Source: Deltaproteobacteria bacterium (GTDB taxonomy: Bacteria > Bdellovibrionota > UBA1018). Taken from it: 7,351 nucleotides of DNA. The position numbers and the translations under genes were made by a program. Location: the NCBI GenBank assembly GCA_016194835.1, contig JACQAU010000304.1, positions 1 to 7,351 of the forward strand, written 5' to 3'. How positions within the stretch are numbered: the stretch's first letter is position 1; each line of letters opens with the position of its first letter. Shown here piece by piece: positions 1 to 5,899 of this stretch. Under the pieces are notes generated by a model. It was not told where the DNA came from. It did not search any database and saw only the letters and a program-made list of their open reading frames with translations.

Positions 1-320
1 CTATCAGAAAAGATGTCGCCATGACTGGTGAAATCACACTTACAGGGCGCGTACTGCCCATTGGGGGTTTGAAAGAAAAAGCACTTGCAGCTATGAGACA
101 CGGAATCAAGACCATAATAATACCTGAAAAAAACAAAAAAGATCTCGAAGATATTCCTGAAGAATACCGTGCAAACTTAACTTTTATTCCTGTAAAAACT
201 ATGGATCAGGTTTTAGAGAAAGTCCTTAAAAGACAATCCCCCAGTCATCCTGCTAAAAAGGAAAAACATGCGTCTCATAAAAGGCGGGATTCTCACTCAA
301 GACTTGATAAAGCAGCATAA
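1..320 (+). CDS. lon: Lon ATP-dependent protease, C-terminal fragment (5' end outside window)
   Basis: This is the last part of the Lon protease, a cytoplasmic AAA+ serine protease that degrades misfolded and regulatory proteins. The reading frame is open from base 3, so the ATG at 21 is an internal Met and not the start. Visible residues match the Lon proteolytic domain: RKDVAMTGEITLTG, then VLPIGGLKEKALAA. By alignment with E. coli Lon, which I recall as Ser679/Lys722, the second Lys of GGLKEK (codon 78-80) is the catalytic lysine. The partner serine lies upstream of the window. The IIIPEKNKKDLEDIPEEY stretch is also typical of the family. About 79 residues follow the catalytic Lys, against about 62 in E. 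coli; the surplus is a Lys/His/Arg/Ser-rich tail after VLEKVLKRQ. The next gene begins 21 bp downstream with no terminator visible, so read-through into the CNNM genes is likely. Confidence 0.96.
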   Translation, partial: IRKDVAMTGEITLTGRVLPIGGLKEKALAAMRHGIKTIIIPEKNKKDLEDIPEEYRANLTFIPVKTMDQVLEKVLKRQSPSHPAKKEKHASHKRRDSHSRLDKAA

Positions 321-341
321 AAGAGTTTAAAATAGGCGAGC

Positions 342-1478
342 ATGAGCATTTTATATTTTATAATTTGTGTTTTTCTAATCTCATTTTCTGCTTTTCTAGC
401 TAGTTCTGAAGCAGCTCTGTTTAGTTTATCCCGTTTTCAGCTAAGGGCACTTAAAGAACGTTTTAGACCTACTTATACACGAATTAAAGCTCTCCTTAAT
501 GATCCGGGTGGAGTTCTCATCACTATCTTAGTCACAAACGAGATTGTTAATGTTTCATTAGCAACTTTAATTACACATGCAACCTCAGAATACTGGAACA
601 TTCAATCTTCGTATTTTCCAGAATGGACCATGCAAACTTGGGTAGGAATGATCGTAACAACACCTATTATTTTAATTTTTTGTGAGATGACACCCAAAGT
701 AATAGGAGCAAAATTTAATCACATTGTAGCTCCACTTACTTCTACTCCACTAGGATTTATATTTAAAATATTTGCTCCACTAAGAACTTTGATTCAGTGG
801 TGCGCACAAAAAATGTTGAAAATTTTAGGTAAAACCACACTGAAATTTCAACATCAATTAGATGAACCTATTTTGCGTGAAGAAGAATTCTTATCCATTG
901 CCGAAGAAGGACACAAAGAAGGCGCTATTCATCAAACAGAACTGGATTTGATTAAAAAAATTTTTGATTTAGATGATCGCACTGTAATTGATATATACAC
1001 ACCGTTGTCACAAGTGTTTTCATTGCCCGCGCACACACTTATTACTTCCGCCATCAACCAAATACAAGGAACAGGTTTTTCAAGAATTCCAGTAACAGAT
1101 CCCTCAAAGAAAAACATACTGGGGATACTTTATGCTAAGGATTTGCTTTTTTCTAAACTAAGCCCCGAACACCATGAACACCATGAACACCAAGAAAAAA
1201 TACCAGACAAAACTCATGACAACACAATCGACACACTAATGAGAAAGCCTCTGATTGTTTCGCCTGCAATTAGATTAAATGCCCTGTTTAGAAAATTCAA
1301 ACAACAAAGCACACACTTAGCTGTTGTGACCATTGGAGGTACATCGGGAGATGTCATGGGTGTAGTTACCATGGCTGACATATTAGAACCTATTTTTGAA
1401 TCTATTTTTCAGAAAAAAGTACTAGAAGGCCCGACAAAACACAAAGAGGCCCACATACCAAGAGGCCAACATAAATGA
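342..1478 (+). CDS. CNNM/CorC-family transporter, DUF21 plus CBS pair, without CorC_HlyC domain
   Basis: This 378-residue inner-membrane protein belongs to the CNNM/CorC (formerly hemolysin-like) family, whose characterised members export Mg2+ or affect Mg2+/Co2+ resistance. The DUF21 membrane domain covers about residues 1-160, with hydrophobic segments near 2-24, 56-79, 100-114 and 128-150. Family marks are the SSEAALFSLS segment (21-30), the VTNEIVN segment (64-70) and CEMTPK (114-119), equivalent to the usual GE-x-x-PK. A pair of CBS domains, which bind adenine nucleotides in relatives, covers about 215-355, with RIPVTD and GVVTMADILEPIFE as recognisable ends. The usual C-terminal CorC_HlyC domain is absent: the protein ends about 25 residues after the second CBS motif in a basic tail. 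A His/Glu-rich insertion (276-285) sits between the CBS halves. The start at 342 follows a weak AGG at 334-336. Its stop overlaps the next gene by ATGA. Substrate is inferred from family only. Confidence 0.9.
   Translation: MSILYFIICVFLISFSAFLASSEAALFSLSRFQLRALKERFRPTYTRIKALLNDPGGVLITILVTNEIVNVSLATLITHATSEYWNIQSSYFPEWTMQTWVGMIVTTPIILIFCEMTPKVIGAKFNHIVAPLTSTPLGFIFKIFAPLRTLIQWCAQKMLKILGKTTLKFQHQLDEPILREEEFLSIAEEGHKEGAIHQTELDLIKKIFDLDDRTVIDIYTPLSQVFSLPAHTLITSAINQIQGTGFSRIPVTDPSKKNILGILYAKDLLFSKLSPEHHEHHEHQEKIPDKTHDNTIDTLMRKPLIVSPAIRLNALFRKFKQQSTHLAVVTIGGTSGDVMGVVTMADILEPIFESIFQKKVLEGPTKHKEAHIPRGQHK
1167..1193 (+). repeat. Three tandem 9-bp units encoding EHH-EHH-EHQ
   Basis: Within the first CNNM gene the 9-mer gaacaccat occurs twice in tandem (1167-1175, 1176-1184), followed by a third copy with one base changed, gaacaccaa (1185-1193). 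The unit keeps the frame and encodes Glu-His-His, Glu-His-His, Glu-His-Gln. It lies in the linker between the two CBS motifs. Being a perfect multiple of three, copy-number change would alter loop length without breaking the gene. Confidence 0.9.
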
Positions 1479-2743
1479 TGAACTTAAACTTAAACACAGC
1501 TCTTTTAGTGGCCCTACCTCTTTTACTGTTAGAAGGGTTTTTTACAGGAAGCGAAATAGCACTACTTTCTTCGGACAAATTAAGACTCAAAACCTTAGCC
1601 AGAAAGGGTTCCAGGGGAGCAGAAAAAGCATTTCAACTCTCAAAAAATCCTGAAAAAATATTTGCAACCACACTTTTAGTTACAAGTCTTTCTATTGCTG
1701 GGATCTCCGCTATAGTGACACTTTTTTGTATGATAGAATTTAACATAGCTTCTGATTTTTTTGCTATTCTCTTTACCTCTCCAATCATTATAGTTTTTGG
1801 AGAACTTATTCCAAAAATCTTCTATAGAAAATATGCGGATCAACTAGCACCGTGGGTGGCTTATCCAATTCATTGGACATATTTTTTCTTTTATCCAATT
1901 ACCCGTTTTTTATCTTCCTATTCGGCAGGTCTTTCACGGGCAATTAGTCCTCTAGGTGATCTACTCATAGGCAAAAAAAGAACAACACGTGACGAATTGC
2001 GCTCATTACTTTCTGTTGAAAAGAAAGAAACAGAAATTACCCCGAGCGAAAAGAAAATGATAAAAAGAATATTAGATTTTAAAGACACTGAAGCCAAACA
2101 TGCGCTCATCCCTCTAGTTAATGTGGAAGCAATCGAAGTATCAAGCACAGCGCGTGAAGCTCTTTTGCGTTTTAAAAAACATCGCCACAGTCGAATGCCG
2201 GTTTATGAGCATCGAATTGACAATATAATTGGAGTTTTAGAATATTCTGATTTATTAACTGCACACGCTTTAGAACAAACCATCAGAAATTATATTACTC
2301 ATGCTTATTACGTTGCTGAAACTCAAGCGCTGCATGATTTACTTTTAGAAATGCATAAAGAAGACAATGAAATGGTTATCGTAGTAGACGAATACGGAGG
2401 GGCCATTGGCATTATTGCTTTAGAGGATATTGTAGAAGAAATTGTTGGTGAGATTACAGACGAATATGACACACAGACTTTACTTTTTAAAGAGTTATCT
2501 CCAAAATCATGGTTTATTCTGGCAAAAATGGAAATTCAGAAAATAAACGAAAAAATGCATCTCAATATTCCAGAAGGGAATTACGAAACATTAGGGGGTT
2601 TTCTTTTGCAGCAATTTGGGAGAATTCCAGAAGTTGGAGATGAATTATTTTTTGAAACGCCTTTAGGATTATTAAAGTTTACTATAAAGAAAGCCTCTGA
2701 AAGGCAAATAGAGACTGTGCAAATCGAAAGAAGTACAGATTAA
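1475..2743 (+). CDS. CNNM/CorC-family transporter, full DUF21-CBS-CorC_HlyC architecture
   Basis: This 422-residue protein is a second CNNM/CorC paralogue with all three usual parts. DUF21 covers about residues 1-165: hydrophobic segments near 6-24, 62-85, 93-109 and 125-147, with GSEIALLSSDKLRL (25-38) and GELIPK (109-114). The CBS pair covers about 205-325, including SRMPVYEHRIDNIIGVLEYSDLL in parts (239 onward) and VIVVDEYGGAIGIIALEDIVEEIVGEI in parts (301 onward). The CorC_HlyC C-terminal domain covers about 335-415 (ETLGGFLLQQFGRIPEVGDE). Starts occur as a double ATG at 1475 and 1478. The first overlaps the stop of the preceding gene, and an AGAGG lies at 1461-1465, so translational coupling is likely. 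Compared with its neighbour, the second membrane helix reads VTSLSIA where the other has VTNEIVN, so the conserved Asn residues are missing. Expected at the inner membrane as a Mg2+/Co2+-type transporter or regulator; the exact ion cannot be read from sequence. Confidence 0.93.
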   Translation: MMNLNLNTALLVALPLLLLEGFFTGSEIALLSSDKLRLKTLARKGSRGAEKAFQLSKNPEKIFATTLLVTSLSIAGISAIVTLFCMIEFNIASDFFAILFTSPIIIVFGELIPKIFYRKYADQLAPWVAYPIHWTYFFFYPITRFLSSYSAGLSRAISPLGDLLIGKKRTTRDELRSLLSVEKKETEITPSEKKMIKRILDFKDTEAKHALIPLVNVEAIEVSSTAREALLRFKKHRHSRMPVYEHRIDNIIGVLEYSDLLTAHALEQTIRNYITHAYYVAETQALHDLLLEMHKEDNEMVIVVDEYGGAIGIIALEDIVEEIVGEITDEYDTQTLLFKELSPKSWFILAKMEIQKINEKMHLNIPEGNYETLGGFLLQQFGRIPEVGDELFFETPLGLLKFTIKKASERQIETVQIERSTD

Positions 2744-2750
2744 CTCTCTC

Positions 2751-3395
2751 CTATAAAAAATTCTTTATTTTTACATGCGCCAAGGACTGGTCCTGTCCAA
2801 AATGATTTGCATGTGACACTGCAACCACCCATGCTCCACTTCTTGTCCCAGACTTAATACCAGCCTCAGAGTCTTCGAAGATCAGAGTTTCACCCGGGTT
2901 TACCCCAAGAAGCCTCATAGCCTTTAAATATCCCGCTGGTGAAGGTTTGCTGTGGTTATAATCTTCGGCACATAAAATAACTGAAAAATATTTTTTAATA
3001 TTTAGTTTTTTTAAAATCCAATGCACTTCTTCACTATTAGACCCAGAAACCAAGCCCAAAGTAAATTTATGACTCAACAAACGAACTGTTCTAACAGCAC
3101 CTGGTATAAGAATTATTTTCTTTTTTAATAATCCTTGATAGCGCTTAAGCATGCTTGAAAGGACTTCACGCTCAGAAACAGGGAATTGAAATCGTTTATA
3201 GTACTCGTGAATAGCTGCTTTCCAGGTTTTACCAACAACCTCTCGTAAATCGCCAGAATTATGCTTGATTTTCCATTTTTTTAAAAAGAACCTAACTACA
3301 CTAGCTGCCAATGGCTCTGTATCAATAATAGTTCCATCTAGATCAAATAAAATAGCTTTAACCTGAAATCGTTCACCCTGCATAAGATAGGTCAT
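2751..3395 (-). CDS. HAD-superfamily hydrolase, beta-phosphoglucomutase-like subfamily
   Basis: This 214-residue cytoplasmic protein has all four HAD motifs. Motif I is FDLDGT with nucleophile Asp18 and acid/base Asp20. Motif II is LVSGSN with Ser117. Motif III is Lys150 in HSKPSPAGY. Motif IV is IFEDSEAGI with Glu174/Asp175. The helical insert between motif I and II (about 27-95) is a subfamily I cap, and the EDSEAGI signature is shared by beta-phosphoglucomutase, sugar-phosphate phosphatases and similar enzymes. It therefore acts on a small phosphorylated metabolite, probably a sugar phosphate. Phosphatase and mutase cannot be told apart here. The start chosen gives a short leader before motif I; Met5 (codon 3383-3381) is an alternative, and neither has a strong Shine-Dalgarno. 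The gene converges on the second CNNM gene with 7 bp between stops and no obvious terminator between them. Its promoter region is shared, divergently, with the HU-like gene. Confidence 0.9.
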   Translation of the reverse strand: MTYLMQGERFQVKAILFDLDGTIIDTEPLAASVVRFFLKKWKIKHNSGDLREVVGKTWKAAIHEYYKRFQFPVSEREVLSSMLKRYQGLLKKKIILIPGAVRTVRLLSHKFTLGLVSGSNSEEVHWILKKLNIKKYFSVILCAEDYNHSKPSPAGYLKAMRLLGVNPGETLIFEDSEAGIKSGTRSGAWVVAVSHANHFGQDQSLAHVKIKNFL

Positions 3396-3416
3396 TTTAT
3401 GCCCGTTTTGCCATTT

Positions 3417-3446
3417 ATTCTAGTTTTTACGTTATGCGTAAGTAAA
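3417..3446 (-). promoter_or_regulatory. Candidate sigma70-type promoter for the HAD gene
   Basis: On the minus strand a TTTACT (bases 3446-3441) and a TAGAAT (3422-3417) are separated by 18 bp. They match the -35 and -10 consensus at 4 of 6 and 5 of 6 positions. Transcription would start about 15 bp before the ATG at 3395. A short inverted repeat, TTACG-5nt-CGTAA (3427-3441), fills the spacer and could be an operator. This is a consensus match only, in AT-rich sequence where chance hits are common. Confidence 0.4.
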
Positions 3447-3482
3447 AAATAGTGTTTTTTTGAAAAAAATTAAAAAAAACAG

Positions 3483-3511
3483 TTGCACTCTTAAAAAAAT
3501 CAACCTAAAAC
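3483..3511 (+). promoter_or_regulatory. Candidate sigma70-type promoter for the HU-like gene
   Basis: TTGCAC (3483-3488) and TAAAAC (3506-3511) are spaced by exactly 17 bp. They give 4 of 6 matches each to TTGACA and TATAAT. The start of transcription would fall near 3518, just ahead of the Shine-Dalgarno AGGAG at 3521-3525, leaving a very short leader. Upstream of the -35 lie T7 (3455-3461), A7 (3463-3469) and A8 (3472-3479) runs, placed as an UP element would be. This fits a strongly expressed nucleoid protein but is inferred from motifs only. Confidence 0.5.
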
Positions 3512-3534
3512 AAGAGATCTAGGAGAACAAAAAT

Positions 3535-3885
3535 ATGTCAAAAAAATCTAAATTTTCATTTGTTAATGAAATGCAACAAAACATTCTCAAGTGTGCAACC
3601 ACCAATCGAAGTGGCCAAGTTCGTGTTAAAAGAGCTGACTTAAAAGCCTGTCTCGAAGATGTTTTCGGGAAAGGAGCCAAGGCTGCTGCAAATGGTGAGA
3701 GAGTACGCTTTCCACTCGTTGGAACACTAGTGAGAAAAGATGTTAAAGCTCGTAAAGCGGGTAAGGGAGTTAATCCTTTTACCGGTGAGCCAATGGAAAT
3801 TAAGGCAAGGCCTGCTACAAAAAAGCCTCGCTGGAGCTTTCCACGCGCTATGAAAGAGACTTTTGCCAATAAAAGAAATTGGTAA
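3535..3885 (+). CDS. HU/IHF-family DNA-binding protein, extended
   Basis: This 116-residue, strongly basic protein resembles the HU/IHF nucleoid family, which bends and compacts DNA as a dimer. The best match is its second half. VRFPLVGTLVRKDVKARKAGKGVNPFTGEPMEI lines up (taken in parts from residue 57) with the HU core strand and DNA-contacting arm. NPFTGE at 80-85 corresponds to the family's NP-x-TGE tip, including the intercalating proline (Pro81). A final helix, PRAMKETF, corresponds to the usual GKALKDAV. The first half (about 8-50) should be the helix-turn-helix dimer body but is diverged. Length exceeds the usual 90 or so residues through an N-terminal MSKKSKFSF leader, a longer loop and a basic ANKRNW end. 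The start is set by AGGAG at 3521-3525, nine bases before the ATG. It stands alone with its own promoter candidate and terminator. A longer antisense frame across the same bases has no recognisable content. Confidence 0.82.
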   Translation: MSKKSKFSFVNEMQQNILKCATTNRSGQVRVKRADLKACLEDVFGKGAKAAANGERVRFPLVGTLVRKDVKARKAGKGVNPFTGEPMEIKARPATKKPRWSFPRAMKETFANKRNW

Positions 3886-3920
3886 AACAATCTTAAGCTT
3901 TAGTTCATACAATCTTTAGA

Positions 3921-3962
3921 AAAAAGCCATTGTTATTCTTATAAGTAATAATGGCTTTTTTT
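3921..3962 (+). terminator. Rho-independent terminator, probably bidirectional
   Basis: Bases 3926-3937 (GCCATTGTTATT) pair with 3944-3955 (AGTAATAATGGC), with two G-T wobbles and a 6-base loop. The flanking A5 at 3921-3925 extends the pairing into the T-run at 3956-3962. It lies 36 bp after the stop of the HU-like gene. Read on the other strand the same stem is followed by a run of six T (complement of 3920-3925). It lies about 90 bp after the KimA stop, so it can serve both convergent genes. Confidence 0.88.
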
Positions 3963-3983
3963 ATTTAAAACATCTGCTTTGGT

Positions 3984-4008
3984 AATAAGCCAACACTAAG
4001 TGCTTATT
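3984..4008. repeat. Short inverted repeat between terminator and KimA gene
   Basis: AATAAGC (3984-3990) and GCTTATT (4002-4008) form a 7-bp stem with an 11-base loop. No T-run follows on either strand, so it is not itself a terminator. It lies in the 3' untranslated region expected for the KimA transcript, where it could protect the RNA end. The rest of the 3886-4051 gap shows nothing more than this and the terminator. Confidence 0.4.
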
Positions 4009-4051
4009 CCCTTTACACATCAGACGAGATCTAGTGCGCTAGAATATTAAT

Positions 4052-5890
4052 TTATGTCTTAACCAAATGATACCGCACACTGATTACAACTTTTCTGCGA
4101 TAAAGACTTAAAGCAGCACGTATGAGCAGTGCAGTTTGATTATGTAAAAGCCTGTTTGTCCACTTTGCAGTCACAAATTCAGGAATAATCACCGTGATCA
4201 TTTCATTTCCTGTAACTTTCTCTACGTCATTAATATAATCAATAACAGGGCTAATAATAGAACGATAAGGCGATTTTAAAACAACAAACGGAATTTCATG
4301 CGCCCATTTCTTCCACTCTTCTTGCATGCGCTCTGTGACGTCGGGATCCCACTCCACATAACAAGCTCTTACATCCTGTGAAATCGAAATAGCATACCTT
4401 AGCGCGTCTATCACGCCCTTATGAATACCTGAAATTGGGATAATCACAGTGTGTTTGAGTGGTTCTAATTTCTTTGGCGGAGTCACACCCACTAAAGAAA
4501 GCTCTTTACCCACAGCTAGGTAATGTCTATGAATAGTGAAAAAAAAGTAAACAAGTGCTGGAATCAATAAAAGCACAATCCACGCCCCAGCTAAAAATTT
4601 CGAAGTACTTATCACTAATAACACTATTAAAGTAGCTGCAGCGCCTATACCATTAAAAACCAGAGCTCTTAACCAACCAGGTCTTTTGCCACGAAAGTGA
4701 TGAACCACCATACCAGCCTGAGAAAGTGTAAAAGATAAAAACACTCCAATAGCATAAAGAGGAATTAAACGATGTGTACTTGCCTGAAAGAAAATTAATA
4801 GAAAAACCGCTACAAAACTTAAACCCATAATGCCATTCGAAAAAACAAGTTTGTCTCCTATATTCGCAAGCTGTCTGGGCAAGAACCTATCTTTTGCAAG
4901 TAAAGACGCTAAAACTGGAAACCCCGTATAGCTCGTATTAGCAGCTAAGACCAAGATCATGGTTGTAGAAAATTGAATAGCATAATAGAAAAAACCAGTG
5001 CCAAAAACAGATTTTGCAAGCAAAGATACAACGGTTTCATGAGGTCCCTCAACAACTGGATGAATCCCATAAACATGAACGAGTAAAGTAACACCCAAAA
5101 ATAATACAGCTAAAATAATAGACATCCAAGCCATAGTTGCTTTAGCATTTTTTGCCTCTGGTGGTCTAAAAGCAGTAACTCCATTAGAAATCGCTTCGAT
5201 TCCTGTTAAAGCAGCACAACCAGATGAAAAGGCTTTAAATACTAAAAAAATTGAAATTTCAGGATAGGTTTCATGAATCAGCGGAGCAACCATTGGGGCT
5301 TCTCCAGTAAGAATTTTCCAACCGCCACATACAATCAAAGTTAATATCGAAAATATAAAAAAATACGTTGGCACAGAAAAAACAGTCGAAGATTCACGAA
5401 TACCTCTTAGATTCATGACCATAATCATCAAAACAATAACAATACTAATTGTCACTTGATGTGTTGTTAGCGCAGGAAAAGCAGAAGTCAATGCTGCAAC
5501 ACCTGCTGCAACTGACACAGCTACTGTTAAAATATAATCAATTAAAAGCGAAGCTCCTGCAATTAAACCTGGAAAAATACCCAAATTTTCCTTAGCAACT
5601 ATGTAAGCCCCACCCCCGTTGGGGTAAGACTCAATTGTTTGCCGATATGAAACAGTTACAATCACCAGAAGAGTCGCTATGGCAATGGCCACGGGAACGG
5701 ACCACGTCATTGCAGCCATTGAAATTAGCAAAAGAGGAATTAGCATTTCTTCTGTTGCATATGCTACTGAAGAAAGAGCATCAGAAGATAAAATCGCCAA
5801 GGCTCTTTTCTTAGAAAGCTTTTCTCCAGAAGCCGCTTGATTGGATAATGGTTCTCCGATGAAAAATCGCTTGATGCGCGTGAAAATCAT
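4052..5890 (-). CDS. kimA: KimA-type potassium importer (KUP family, APC superfamily)
   Basis: This 612-residue inner-membrane protein closely resembles Bacillus subtilis KimA (YdaO, about 607 residues), a high-affinity K+/H+ symporter. Similarity runs from the N-terminal IKRFFIGEPLSNQAA, through LSSDALSSVAYATE (34-47), YPNGGGAYIVAKENLG (89-104) and FKAFSSGCAALTGIEAISN (218-236), to HRLIPLYAIGVF (373-384). Residues I recall as K+-coordinating in the KimA structure align here as Asp37, Tyr44, Asp118, Thr122, Ser126, Thr229, Glu232 and Tyr379. About twelve membrane helices occupy residues 30-455. The cytoplasmic C-terminal part (about 478-612), opening with HTVIIPISGIHKG, has the universal-stress-protein-like fold of the family. 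The ATG at 5890 gives the KimA-like N-terminus; a GGTGAG lies about 12 bases upstream. The gene follows the phosphodiesterase gene by 9 bp. A general amino-acid permease label is likely in automatic annotation, but KimA fits better. Confidence 0.9.
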   Translation of the reverse strand: MIFTRIKRFFIGEPLSNQAASGEKLSKKRALAILSSDALSSVAYATEEMLIPLLLISMAAMTWSVPVAIAIATLLVIVTVSYRQTIESYPNGGGAYIVAKENLGIFPGLIAGASLLIDYILTVAVSVAAGVAALTSAFPALTTHQVTISIVIVLMIMVMNLRGIRESSTVFSVPTYFFIFSILTLIVCGGWKILTGEAPMVAPLIHETYPEISIFLVFKAFSSGCAALTGIEAISNGVTAFRPPEAKNAKATMAWMSIILAVLFLGVTLLVHVYGIHPVVEGPHETVVSLLAKSVFGTGFFYYAIQFSTTMILVLAANTSYTGFPVLASLLAKDRFLPRQLANIGDKLVFSNGIMGLSFVAVFLLIFFQASTHRLIPLYAIGVFLSFTLSQAGMVVHHFRGKRPGWLRALVFNGIGAAATLIVLLVISTSKFLAGAWIVLLLIPALVYFFFTIHRHYLAVGKELSLVGVTPPKKLEPLKHTVIIPISGIHKGVIDALRYAISISQDVRACYVEWDPDVTERMQEEWKKWAHEIPFVVLKSPYRSIISPVIDYINDVEKVTGNEMITVIIPEFVTAKWTNRLLHNQTALLIRAALSLYRRKVVISVRYHLVKT

Positions 5891-5899
5891 AATTTGTAA

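Noticed and set aside
1918..2148. A 76-codon minus-strand frame inside the second CNNM gene
   Set aside because: It is a shadow of the CBS/DUF21 coding sequence with no family signal of its own.
3519..3890. A 123-codon minus-strand frame lying over the HU-like gene, slightly longer than it
   Set aside because: Its translation shows no family motif, while the plus-strand frame has the HU arm motif, a good Shine-Dalgarno, a promoter candidate and a terminator in the right place.
4031..4042. CTAG-TGCG-CTAG near-palindrome just after the KimA stop
   Set aside because: The arms are only 4 bp and are self-palindromic CTAG; no T-run or known motif follows, so chance is the simplest reading.
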